From Trifolium pratense (taxonomy: Eukaryota > Streptophyta > Magnoliopsida > Fabales > Fabaceae), in assembly GCF_020283565.1 (NCBI RefSeq), contig NC_060060.1:19840001-19904000 (forward strand): a stretch of DNA of 64,000 bases, in the 5' to 3' direction. Below, piece by piece: positions 1 to 10,048 of this stretch (positions are counted from its first letter, which is position 1; every line of letters begins with the position of its first letter). The notes beneath the pieces were generated by a model, which saw only the letters and a program-made list of their open reading frames with translations, was not told the origin of the DNA and ran no database searches. The translations under genes were made by a program, and so were the position numbers.

Positions 1-313
1 AATTAGTTAGTTTTTTCGTCAGTTTTCTGAGTGACACCATTTGAAATAAGCACGTGGTTAACAAAATGCATATGCGGACAAATTCATTGACAACTAACAT
101 GACATGTAAAATTCCAACTTATTTATTGATAAAAGTGATAAAATGAAATATATTAATATAAAGGATTAACTAATTCAAATGTTATGAACTTGAGGAACCA
201 ATTTCAAAACGTTCAAAACATGATGGATCAACTTCAAACCTAAAATTCAAAGAGATAATAAAAATAAAAATAAAGAGGACTATGCATGTATGTTGAAATT
301 TGAAAAAACTTAC

Positions 314-640
314 AACAACGAAGCAATCATGAAATTGAAGACGAAGGAGGTTAGCCACTGCATATGGATTCGTTTTAAGAATCTCGGCAAGAGCATCCGC
401 CACAATTTTCTCCGCGTTGGGGCAACTACCGCTATAAAATCCTTGCTTAAGATTAGCAATATTATTACTAACAACATCATTATTTGGTGTTTCCTTTGGT
501 TGATCATTATTGTTATTATTATTACCTTGATTACCTGGATTTGGTAAATCTAAACCATATCCAGCAGGAAAAGCTATTGAAGGAACAATGACAAAGTTGA
601 AAAACAAAAGGGTCACAAATATGATCCTTGCCATTTTCAT
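314..640 (-). CDS. Class III (secretory) peroxidase, first exon only
   Basis: Partial gene. Plant secretory peroxidases are haem enzymes that oxidise phenolics with hydrogen peroxide in the wall or vacuole. The exon encodes 109 residues: a hydrophobic signal peptide (about 1-23), an unusual Asn-rich linker (about 35-60), then the family start LKQGFYSGSCPNAEKIV with the first conserved Cys (73). It ends LLRLQFHDCFVV, which carries the distal catalytic Arg100 and His104 and Cys106. Translation after codon 109 runs into a consensus GTAAGT donor (positions 313-308) in phase 0, exactly where class III peroxidases usually have intron 1. Positions 1-313 show no GCDAS-type second exon, so the rest lies beyond the left edge and intron 1 exceeds 312 bp. 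Met1 and Met3 are both possible starts. The family call is firm; activity and subclass cannot be judged. Confidence 0.9.
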
Positions 641-825
641 TTTTTAACAAAAAATAAATAATAAATGAAAAAAAATGTTGAAAAGGGTGTTCAAGATTAC
701 ACCAAAGGAAAACAAAGGTGTTACAACCTTTTAATAACAAAATGCGTTTGATTGAAAATTTGAGTTTGTTGTTATGGAAAAATGGTTTATAACCGTTTTG
801 AAGATGTAACGTTTATAGATGTTAT

Positions 826-835
826 CTATATATAG
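826..835 (-). promoter_or_regulatory. Probable TATA box of the peroxidase gene
   Basis: CTATATATAG, a palindrome about 190 bp upstream of the peroxidase start. It implies a leader of roughly 155 nt. Position and sequence only; no transcript evidence. Confidence 0.4.
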
Positions 836-1059
836 TGACTCTTTATTTTTATTGGTTGTTTTCTTATCCGTTGAAATAGGAAATTAATCCAACTTTAGCA
901 ACTCATGTAGCTTTGATCCTTTTTGACCAATGTTAATTTCTTCTACTTGAGCCATATTAAGCAATACATTCAGTTATGTTAGAGAATTTATGAAAAATTA
1001 TGAATTAAGATGAATCTTTTCTATTCCAAATTAACGAAATAGATTGCGTTGTAGCTTTT

Positions 1060-1208
1060 CACACAATTTTCACGCTGATTTATATCAGGATCGTTGGATA
1101 AAAAATGTACGAACGAGATCGTTTTAAGTGATTTTATGATAGAATTGATTTACACCGTCCGATCTATGATTAATGACTCGGATTTAAAATAGTGTGAAAA
1201 ATAATTGT
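1060..1208 (-). mobile_element. Short non-autonomous MITE, copy 1
   Basis: About 150 bp with imperfect terminal inverted repeats: TTTTCACGCTGATTT at the left, and TTTTCACACTATTTT reading inward from the right. Its reverse complement matches 30850-31031 in order (GATCGGACG, TTATAAAATCACTTAAA-like blocks and both ends), so the two are opposite-orientation members of one family. Boundaries are approximate. Confidence 0.55.
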
Positions 1209-2418
1209 AGCGAATATTAATCCCGAAATTAACATTCTTTAAGTTGGTCAAACTAGATCTTATATTTAAAGAAAGAGGAGTACATAATAACATGATTGAA
1301 GGTGTGCAATTAATTTCTCACCAAACTCTGTCTCTATTTCTCTTATTAAAACAAATGAGGCTTAATTTTGGCTTAGGCCATCATCATTATAAAAATAAAA
1401 AAGAGGTTTAATTTTAGTTTAATTTCTAATGAATACAATTTATGATCGAAATTTATGGGGTTTAAGTTTAATTTTATTTGTAATGAATACAATTTAAATT
1501 ATGCAAGAGATGTATTTATTTATTTTTTTTATGAGAAGAGATGTATTTTTTTGGACAGAATATAGGTAGTTTTTTGTTAATAATATGATACATATCTTAC
1601 ATTTTCTTTAACATTTACACATGATCTACATATTGAGCAAAATATTCAACTATTTTTACTATGAAGGGAGAGTCTTATTAAATTGGATCGACATTTTGGA
1701 CAAACACACAAATGATTTTAACACCACATTTTCACCCAAAATCTTAAAATATTTTCACCTAATATATGCAACAAATTTAAGAAAACAGAACAACACGATA
1801 TTCTACCAAATAAGAATAATCATGCAATATTGCATAGACAAATCTTAGGAGAAAATGTATGAGTTTAAATGATTTTATAGGATTTATACAGAGTTAAATC
1901 GTATAAACTCATTTTAATTTACGATTTCATTCTAAAAGAATTTCACCTCAATTTAACCTGAAGTATTTAATCAATAGATTTTTTTTAATGAAAAATATAT
2001 TATATTATATATTATATATAGTAAGCAAAAAGAACTGTAGAAATTTCATAATACAAAGGGATACTAGAAGTACACCCCGTCAACGCCTAACAACTTCTAA
2101 AAAACACAAATAACCTACGAGAAGCACACCAAAAACTAAACACTTACCCCAAAATCAATAGAGTTTAAAATTTAAAATAAGATTTTAACGTCAAGTCATA
2201 TATTTGAATTGTTTGTTTACCAATTTACACAGTAACATAGTTTTTTTTTTTTGAACAGTCACAATTACACACTTACACGCAATAAGCATGTAAGTGATTT
2301 CGATCGTCCAAAAATAATTAAATGGTTCTAATTTATCAATATAGTTTGAACATAATTTTGATCTAAACCAATATTTTTTATGAGATGATCCGTAACAATT
2401 ACTGCATGTGTAACCCAC

Positions 2419-2536
2419 TTGGGTTGATCTGGTGGTATTGACTTGTGACCTAGGAGTGCACTTTTACTTAAGATCTCGAGTTCGATTCTCTCTTATACCA
2501 GTTTAGGTGGACTAATTTAACTTATTAAAAAAAAAA
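2419..2536 (+). mobile_element. tRNA-derived SINE with target-site duplication
   Basis: Starts with a tRNA-like pol III box A (TGATCTGGTGGTA), then box B (GAGTTCGATTC), and ends in a 12-nt poly(A) run. It is flanked by an imperfect direct repeat of about 25 bp, at 2394-2418 and 2537-2561; both begin AACAATT and share TGTGTAA. This is the normal product of LINE-assisted retroposition. Confidence 0.7.
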
Positions 2537-2989
2537 AACAATTGCTACGTGTGTAATCCACATCCGTAGGTGCTTCATATTTTATTTTATTTTGCCTTAC
2601 GGGTATGTGGAACGAGTGTCTACAATGAACTTAATTGACATTGACAATTGAGAAAAAAAACAAATTGCTTGCTATACAGTATGGTTGACTAGTGATGGCA
2701 CCTAATGATCTATAGCTTTTTCTTTTTTCTTTCATGGAATCAATTTATAGCCTTTGTTTTCAACTGAATTTCATTTGGCCCTTATTGCCGTCGAAGATCC
2801 CACAAAAGATACCTCATCCTTCATGACAAGTAGTATAGACACCAAAAGCTTTTTTATTATAAAAATCATGCTAAGTTCCAACAATTTGTAGATTATATCA
2901 CAGTCAAATACAGTCTCAATTACGGTGGCAAAGAATATTAAAACATTAATGTCACGCTCTAAATTGTGGTCACAAATCATATTTTTAAA

Positions 2990-3110
2990 ACCTCGCTAAA
3001 TTGGTCCATAAATCTTAATTTAACTGATAAAATTATCGAAATTATTAGATCAGACAATATAATGGGATTCGAATCTCGCTCCTTTGTCATTTCGTCCATT
3101 CCATTAATTT
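2990..3110 (+). repeat. Degenerate tRNA-like repeat
   Basis: Contains CTTAATTTAACTGATAAAAT followed 40-50 bp later by a box-B-like GGATTCGAATC. The same order recurs near 31370-31430 (CTTAACTTAACTAGTAAAA, then CTGAACCCC). Probably a decayed SINE; no clear ends. Confidence 0.35.
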
Positions 3111-3296
3111 TTTTTTATAAGTTGGCAACTATTCGAAAGTCTATAAGAAAAAGGGTCGCTAGTTATTATAAAAAATAATCTAAGCAACTTTGTAATGTTT
3201 ATGTTTCTTGAAAGAACCTACATCATCCATATATGATGACAAATTCTCTTTTTTCTTTACTAGGGAAGAAATTTCATGTATGATAAAAAAAACTAC

Positions 3297-6200
3297 ATGG
3301 CTTCTCTAATTCATCACCATCTTTCACTTTTTCTTCTTTTTCTAGCATTTTCATTAACAAGTGTTTTTTCCATTGAATTTTCAATAAAAAAATCTTACAT
3401 GGAACCTTTTAAATGTTCCACAAAGATCAAAACATGCAATGCATCACTCTATCACATAAACTACGATCACAACATAGAACAAATAGCAAATTTTTATTCT
3501 GTTGATTCTTCCCAAATCAAACCGATTATTCGTAGCACGAAACAAGATTACCTTATAAAAGTACCTTGTTCTTGCAAAAAAACCAATGAGCTTAGTGGTT
3601 ATTTCTATGATACAATCTATACCGCGAGGCGTAATGAAAGTTTTGTCGATGTTAAGAATCTTGTTTATAGCGGTCAAACTTGGCAAGACGGCGAAGATTT
3701 AGTTGCAAATGAGAATGTAACAATACATATTCCTTGTGGATGTTCTGAATTTGAGTCAGAAATTGTTGTTACATATACTGTTCAGCAGAATGATACACCA
3801 ACATCAATTTCTCTTTTGCTTAATGCTACTGTTGATGGCATTGTTAGAATGAACCAAATTTTGGTTCCTAACCCTTCATTTATAGATATTGGTTGGGTGT
3901 TATATGTTCCTGATGAGGAATTAAAACGGTCCTCACATTCCAATCGAAAAGGTAAGTTCTCGCCTCAACCTCTTTAATTTCTTTATTCACGGACACATAC
4001 AGATACAGACATCAGACATCAGACACAGACACATAGACAAACATCAGACACGGATACAGACACTACAACATGTTTCTCGTGCTTCAATCATAGAAATTAG
4101 TTTTAGTTTAAATATGGATACTATGATTAAGTACTCTAATTATTTTTCTTGATTTTGTTTTCTCTTAATTGCAGAAAAGAAACACAAGTGGGTGATAATT
4201 ATTGGTATCCTATTGAGTGTGACATTACTTTCAGTTATTACTGTGATTGTTCTCATTCTTAGGAGAAATAAAGCTTATCCAACCAGCAAAACTGATCCAA
4301 GAACTTTCTCTAAAAGATCATTAGCCAATAGAACTATTTCCTTAAGAAATCACGAATTTCATAAAGAATATATGGAAGGTAACTTCAAAAGAAATTTAAC
4401 CTCTGTCTGATTTGAAAAAACATTTTTTATTTTCATTTTATGTTTTTTTTTTTACAACAAAAAATTGAAATGAAATTGGCTTCGCCCGGGTTCGAACCGG
4501 AGACCTTCAGTGTGTTAGACTGACGTGATAACCAACTACACCACGAAACCTTGATTTTTCATTTTATGTTTTTAGTAGTCTTATTCATGGAAAATATTGA
4601 TGCAGATGCAACACAATTTGAGTCAGAAAGACCAGTGATTTATGATTTTGAGGAGATTGAAGTTGCTACAAATAATTTTGATGAAACTAGAAGAATTGGA
4701 GTTGGTGGATATGGTACTGTCTATTTTGGAATGTTAGAAGATAAAGTAAGTAAATCTTTCATAGATTCTTTAATAAGTCATTTATCATTAATACAATCAT
4801 ATTTTTTCATATGTTAACTAAAAATTTGACAATAATAACTATTTTAACTTTCAGGAGGTTGCTGTGAAGAAAATGAAATCTACCAAATCTAAAGAGTTCT
4901 ATGCAGAACTCAAAGCCTTATGCAAGATCCATCACATTAACATTGTAAGTAATATTGATTTTTGACGTAGGGATTTGGATCGTCTGTGGTCAGTAACATC
5001 ACGCAAATCGGTGATTGTTCGATCAAAATTGAATAGTCCAAATTTCAAAGTCTACATTGAAATTTGGATTGTCTAATTTGATTCAACGGCCACCTATGAT
5101 ATGAATGTGTGATATTGCTGACTACAGACAATCTAAATCTTCTGATGTTTGGTTAAATTATAGATCTAACTAATGACATTGTTTTAGGTGGAGTTGTTAG
5201 GATATGCAAGTGGAGATGATCACCTTTATTTGGTTTATGAGTATGTTCCTAATGGATCTCTAAGTGAACACCTTCATGATCCACTATTGAAAGGTATATT
5301 GATACATGTTCTAAAAAAAATTCCATAGACTAAGAATAATTGAATAAAGTGAACAATTATTTAGTAACATAAAATTGTCACACTATTTGTTTTTAGATTT
5401 ATATAAAAAATTCTATTCTAAAACCATAATATTGGAATAGGTCACCAACCTCTTTCTTGGTGTGCTAGAGCTCAAATTGCACTTGATTCAGCAAAAGGTA
5501 TCGAATACATACATGATTACACGAAATCACGATACGTGCACCGTGATATAAAGACTAGCAATATTCTTCTTGATGAGAAGTTGAGAGCAAAGGTACACAT
5601 TTTCTTTGTTTTGTGTCTATGTCCATGTCAATGTTTCGTAAGTTCAAAACAATAATCATTTACTTTTATTCGATAAGTAGGTAGCCGATTTTGGACTTGC
5701 AAAGTTAGTAGAAAGAACTAATGATGAAGAATTCTTAGCTACAAGACTTGTCGGAACACCAGGCTACCTTCCACCAGAGTAGGTTCTTAATTGCTAGTTC
5801 TATCGATTACTTCCTTCGTTACAAAATAATTGTCGCTTTTACAGAAGAATTTGTTCTAAAATAACAATCGTTTTACTTTTTCAAAATTGGTTATTAATTG
5901 GAATATTTTTGTAAAATTGTTACACTTTTTTTAGCGCCCTAAATTTGTTACACTTAATCATTCATTTATTGTTTTTCTTAATCTATGTGAAACAACTTTA
6001 AACAACTATTATTTTCGACCGGAGGGAGTAATATGATTAAGCTTAAGTAAAGAAAATTACTCTATAGTTAGTTTATTTTTTCTTATATATTTTTTTCTTC
6101 ATCTTTTTAGGTCTGTGAAGGAGCTTCAAGTGACAATAAAAACTGATGTATTTGCATTTGGAGTGGTTCTGTCTGAGTTGATAACAGGGAAACGTGCTTT

Positions 6201-7392
6201 ATTTCGTGACAACAAAGAAGCCAATAATATGAAATCACTTATTGCAATTGTAAATTAAACTCCTTTTGAATTCATGGTTGAAAGAAATATATAATTAAGT
6301 GAGGGAACAAAGAAAGTTGATATTTGTTTCAATCAAATTCAGGTTAACAAAATATTTGAAGATGTTGATCCAGTGACTGCTTTAGAAGCTGTTGTAGATG
6401 GAAATCTTCAACGTAATTATCCTATTGAAGATGTCTACAAGGTTAGATTCAATTTCAATCTTCACATTGTTATAATTTATAAAAGTTTCAATTCTTGTTT
6501 GTATAGAGATCTTAATTAAAGGTTGATAGCATAAGTGTTTATGTTAAACTATTTCTATAAAGGAATAAAATAAACCGAATCTATTCCACAAGGCTCGAAC
6601 CGGAAACCTTGTTTAAGGAATTCAAAGTCTAGTTTCATTCGGACCTACGTAATGTTAGTAAACTCAAATTATTTTCATATAGGCTATAAGTTTGTAAAAA
6701 TAAACTCAAATAAGAGATTTTCTTTTGTCACCCTACCTAATTTCTCACACGCCCTACGAATTTACCAAAATACCCATGTCCGCTACTTAGGTAGTGGGCA
6801 GCCCCAAAAACACCATACCTTTATAACGTCCGCTACTTAAGTAGCAACAAGTGTAAAATGACTACTTAAGTATAAAATGAAAAAGGCATAGGACGCACAA
6901 AAAACTGATAAGATGACAAAAAAAAAATCACTTCGAATAAACTTATACAAATAAAATGTCCTTATGAATATGAATCTTAAATCTTAATTCACATTCAAAA
7001 ATAAAAGTTCAAACTTAAAACCATGTAACTTGTGCTTTGTGAAAACAAATGAGTAATCCCTCCTAGGACAATTTTACTTTTGTGTCTTAAAATTAATTTT
7101 GTTTTTTGTGTCTTAAAATTAATTTTATTAAAAGTCTCATATTAAATGAAAAATATAGCCCGATAATATGCATGTTAGTGGGAACAATTTTCGTCTTACA
7201 AGACGATTTTTTAAAACTGAATTAAACACAACCCAATATTTCAAATAATTTTTGTGGCCATGTGGATAATGTATTGATGTCGGCATGTTGCTTTTTTTTT
7301 CATTATGTGTATAATATCTACGTGCGACAATTAATGTTAATATATGTTTATCTCCATAAGATTAGCTCAGTTGTTATGAACATCACATTATA

Positions 7393-7454
<62 letters not shown>

Positions 7455-7741
7455 AAAACCAAAATTTGGATTTCGAATACTACATTTATTTACTTTAAAA
7501 GTGAAAGTTTTAATCGTTAGACTATCAGGAAGAAAAAGTGAATAAAGTGAATAAATGTTTGTGATGAATATTTCAGATGGCAGAAGTATCGCATTGGTGC
7601 ATGAGTGAAAATCCAGTGGACAGGCCAGAAATGAAAGAAACAGTTATAGTATTGTCAAAGATTGTAATGTCTTCAATAGAATGGGAAGCTTCACTTGGTG
7701 GGGACAGCCAAGTTTTCAGCGGTGTATTTGATGGAAGATGA
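3297..7741 (+). CDS. LysM receptor-like kinase, EPR3/LYK10-like (10 exons, complete)
   Basis: Plasma-membrane receptor whose LysM ectodomain should bind a GlcNAc-type or exopolysaccharide ligand. Exons: 3297-3951, 4175-4378, 4606-4745, 4855-4944, 5188-5293, 5441-5592, 5681-5778, 6111-6249, 6343-6441, 7577-7741; phases join to 615 aa. Visible parts are a signal peptide (1-25) and an ectodomain with six Cys (40, 47, 91, 93, 147, 149), including the CSC and CGC spacers that separate LysMs. The transmembrane helix is 225-247 and the kinase starts at about 315. Kinase residues are intact: loop GVGGYG (318-323), VAVK Lys338, HRD 432-434, DFG 452-454, GTPGYLPPE ending 482. Met at 3297 is chosen because the signal peptide starts there; an in-frame ATG at 3276 would add seven polar residues. 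The CNASLYHI motif and ten-exon layout resemble legume EPR3/LYK10, but a sister paralogue cannot be excluded. Confidence 0.9.
4430..4573 (-). mobile_element. Retroposed tRNA unit: tRNA, trailer, poly(A), target duplication
   Basis: An 18-bp direct repeat (TTTTCATTTTATGTTTTT) occurs at 4430-4447 and 4556-4573. On the minus strand the order is direct repeat, short leader with CAA, tRNA-Val, a trailer of about 20 nt, a T6 run, an A12 tract, then the second direct repeat. That order fits reverse transcription of a tRNA primary transcript followed by insertion into the intron. AT-rich sequence makes the repeat easier to obtain by chance, so this is an inference. Confidence 0.55.
4477..4550 (-). 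tRNA. tRNA-Val (anticodon AAC)
   Basis: Reads GGTTTCGTGGTGTAGTTGG at the 5' end and closes with CGAAGCC plus discriminator A. The acceptor stem pairs over 7 bp with one G-T. The anticodon arm TCAGT/ACTGA encloses loop CTAACAC, giving anticodon AAC. The T arm is CCGG-TTCGAAC-CCGG and boxes A and B are present. A T6 pol III terminator follows within about 20 nt and a CAA motif sits just upstream. It lies antisense in intron 2 of the receptor kinase (4379-4605). No position looks damaged, so it could be transcribed. Confidence 0.9.
4971..5140. mobile_element. MITE in intron 4 of the receptor kinase
   Basis: About 170 bp with roughly 30-bp imperfect terminal inverted repeats: GGATTTGGATCGTCTGTGGT at the left, and AGATTTAGATTGTCTGTAGT reading inward from the right. 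No coding capacity. Family not recognised. Confidence 0.6.
5810..6028. mobile_element. Stowaway-like MITE in intron 7 of the receptor kinase
   Basis: 219 bp, flanked by TA at 5808-5809 and 6029-6030. The right end reads inward CTCCCTCCGGTCGAAAATAA; the left end is a diverged CTTCCTTCGTTACAAAATAA. A TA duplication with a CTCCCTCCG terminus is typical of Tc1/mariner-derived Stowaway MITEs. Confidence 0.7.
6640..6860. repeat. Dispersed repeat fragment in intron 9
   Basis: The stretch with CCGCTACTTAGGTAG and TACCAAAATACCCATG matches, in reverse complement, the block at about 23990-24075 (CCTAAGTAGCG, ATGGGGTATTTTGG). A shared unclassified repeat; the match is partial. Confidence 0.35.
7345..7530 (+). 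repeat. tRNA-like repeat in intron 9 carrying an expanded TA microsatellite
   Basis: Box-A-like TTAGCTCAGTTG, an ACATTATATAT segment, then box-B-like GGATTTCGAATAC and a TTTATTTACTTTAAAAGTG tail. The region near 30370-30450 carries a related tRNA-like unit. The spacer has expanded into a (TA)n run (about 7397-7451). Confidence 0.45.
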
Positions 7742-8340
7742 TCATCAACATTCAAAGACTATATGTTAATAACAAAAATATATATATGTATATGCATCCT
7801 TGTCTTTGCCGCTTTAATATTAAAAAAATACTAATATGGATACAGATTTTGGTAGAAAATTGTAGATATTATTGATGATAATGACTTCTTTTGTACTCAA
7901 ATTTTGTTAATGCTAACTACATACATTATATGTTGAAAAAATGGGAATATATTACTAATTTTTGTGCCACTAAGTATTTGGGTAGACTTTAATTAAACAC
8001 TGATCTTGTTTGTTGCTTTGCTTACATTTGGCAGAATATGAAGGCATTTTCACTATAAGCCAAAATAAGTCACGGTGTGGCATAACTTAGTTATGGAATG
8101 GTTTGAAAATTAATTATTTTTTTTCTAATAGAAGTTTTAATTAAAATGTTAAAATATAAGAGCTGAGTTCAAATTCAGCCTTAACAATACAATAGTGATG
8201 GTTTTGTCGTGTGATCTTATTCAACTCGAGATAAATGGTCTATGTAACTGTAAGTAGAAAATATCTACTACTATTTCACAAAAAAAATAAGACTACATAT
8301 TAAAAAAAAAAAACTGTGTGATCATGTTTTACTTCCATGA
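7742..8340. other. Receptor-kinase 3' flank
   Basis: Holds the 3' UTR of the receptor kinase, then AT-rich sequence. No gene or repeat structure recognised. Confidence 0.4.
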
Positions 8341-8680
8341 GTAGAACACTGTGATGCTCTACTAGATGCTTAAGCATCCGATCTATTTTTTGTGTTGTTA
8401 TAGTTGTAAGCAGTTTGTTGTTAGTTGGTTAGTTACTTGTCTAACAAGTTAACTACTTTGTGTTTTCATTGTTTATAAGTAGTGTTAGATAATGATTGTA
8501 ATTCACAACTTGTATAATTTTCTCATTCTTCTTAATCAATAAAGAATAACTCTTTTCTCTCTTCCCCTTCATCTCTCTCGAATCACTTTCTTTCACAAAG
8601 TGTGTGTGTGTGTGTCTACTAGCACATAGGCCTGGTTTATGCCTAGTGCTCCAACATTTGTTCCAACAGCCTTTACCTAA
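8341..8680 (+). repeat. LTR-like fragment
   Basis: TTAGTTGGTTAGTTAC-type sequence, a TATAAGTAG-like box, an ATTGTAATTC block, AATAAAGAATAAC and a pyrimidine-rich tail ending in a GT run. The order resembles U3-R-U5 of a Copia LTR, but no second LTR, TSD or primer site is visible. Confidence 0.3.
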
Positions 8681-8689
8681 ATAATGAGA

Positions 8690-9391
8690 TTGTTTGCACT
8701 CTAAAAATCTTTGGTTGACTCTTGGTTTTTCTTTTCAAGAATTCTTTATGGAAATTGATCCTATTAGTTGGACAAATTATAATTTAAGCAACACAAGGCA
8801 TAACATGTTTGCTGCAAGTCTTTGGTGGTCTTGGCGGAATAGAAATTCATCTTGTCTAATACCTTCAACATTTGTTTTCCCACTCTTAATTCCAGCACTC
8901 AGAATGACAGGTGGGTCCAACGAAATCCTTATAATCAGGATTGTATTATTATTAATGTTGATGGAGGTTGTTTGGGTTATCCTATTAGCAGGAAATTGTA
9001 TTAGAGGTTACTCTAGCTATAATTCTCCACTCTTCAGAAATTCTTTATGCTGAACTAACTGCTCTCTATTCCATGGACTCGATCTAGCAAAATCTATGAA
9101 CTTTACTAACGTGATTTGCTATTCATATTCACTTATTTGTGTTAAGATCCTTCACGAGTCAACTCCTAAGTTCCATGGTATTCAATGTTGATTCAAGACA
9201 TAAAGGATTTAATCCACCAAGATTGGTTGTTTCCATCTTTCTCATACCCTCTAGGAAGGCAACAATATGCTGATTATTTGGCTAAACTAGGCGCTTCTTC
9301 CAATGATGAACTTCTTACCCACATTAACTCATCTTCGAGTATCAAAGTTCTTATCTTTGGAGACTCTTCTGGAACTAACCTAGTTATGTAG
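8690..9391 (+). pseudogene. Decayed LINE 3' end (RNase H-like domain)
   Basis: Translated across frameshifts it gives WSWRNRN, then INVDGGCLG (first RNase H acidic motif), EILYAELTALY (second), NVICYSYSLIC (third, with the usual Asp-Ser now Tyr-Ser), and finally ADYLAKLGASSNDELL before an AT-rich tail. This order is the C-terminal RNase H domain of plant LINE polyproteins. Several frames and stops make it non-functional. Confidence 0.65.
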
Positions 9392-10048
9392 GATTTAATT
9401 TTTTTTCTTTTTTTTCTTTGTCTTTGCTTTAAAAAAAATAAAAAATAAATATAGACCTCTCACTCTAATATGTCTTTGTTGTTTAGTCTAATAGTCATGT
9501 TTGATATTTTTGTTGATTTAGTATTTCAAAATTTCTAGATTTAGGTATTAGTTTTTTATAGCCATTTTTAATTAAAACTAACACTTTCTATGTTCTTTTT
9601 TAAGTGTCGAATTAAATCATTGCATACATGGCAATGCACAACTTTAATTAATAATATTTTTAATTATCTATTATAAAAAATTATGAATTATATTTTAAAA
9701 ATACTCCACAAACAAATTAAACATCTTATATATTAATATCTATTTTTATATATATTAATAAACAAATTACGATCAAAGAGGATTAAGTTGCAAATCCTTT
9801 TGTAAAAATAAAAAGAAATAAAGTTTTTGAGAGAAAAAAGAAAGAAAGTTGAAATTCATAATAATAATATTTTACAGATTCATTATAATATTTTTTTAAA
9901 AATCCGAAAATGCTCCAATAACTTGTTTTCTCGCAGTGTCACCGTCGTCGTTGAAGTCCCAATTCTCCGTCGTCTTCTTCTTCTTTCATAACCACCGTGA
10001 CGCTGATTCAAATCCGATCCAATCTATCGATTGAACGCCGCAGCATCA
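9392..10048. other. Upstream region of the AP-1 mu gene
   Basis: AT-rich to about 9890, then a TC-rich stretch (CCGTCGTCGTTG, CGTCGTCTTCTTC) that looks like the 5' leader of the adaptor gene. No clear TATA box, as is common for housekeeping genes. Confidence 0.4.

Larger units (their letters stand above)
841..3296. other. Intergenic AT-rich region between peroxidase and receptor kinase
   Basis: No gene recognised; the short open frames here resemble nothing known. It holds a MITE (about 1060-1208), a tRNA-derived SINE with target duplication (2419-2536) and a weaker tRNA-like repeat relic (about 2990-3110). The last ~150 bp must include the receptor-kinase promoter, but I see no convincing TATA box. 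Confidence 0.5.

Noticed and set aside
3276..3296. Upstream ATG as the receptor-kinase start
   Set aside because: It adds MYDKKNY before a signal peptide that begins naturally at the next Met; kept only as an alternative.
4000..4075. CAGACAC/ACAGAC-rich stretch in receptor intron 1 as a copy of the 54166-54768 element
   Set aside because: Shares only simple GACAC motifs, without the GTGTCGG core or inverted ends; more likely a short degenerate microsatellite.
7262..7498. 78-codon plus-strand ORF in receptor intron 9
   Set aside because: Half of it is TA-repeat translation and it lies within an intron of a well-supported gene.
10031..10048. Non-ATG upstream start for the AP-1 mu protein
   Set aside because: It begins with TTG; the ATG at 10049 gives the family-standard N-terminus and total length.
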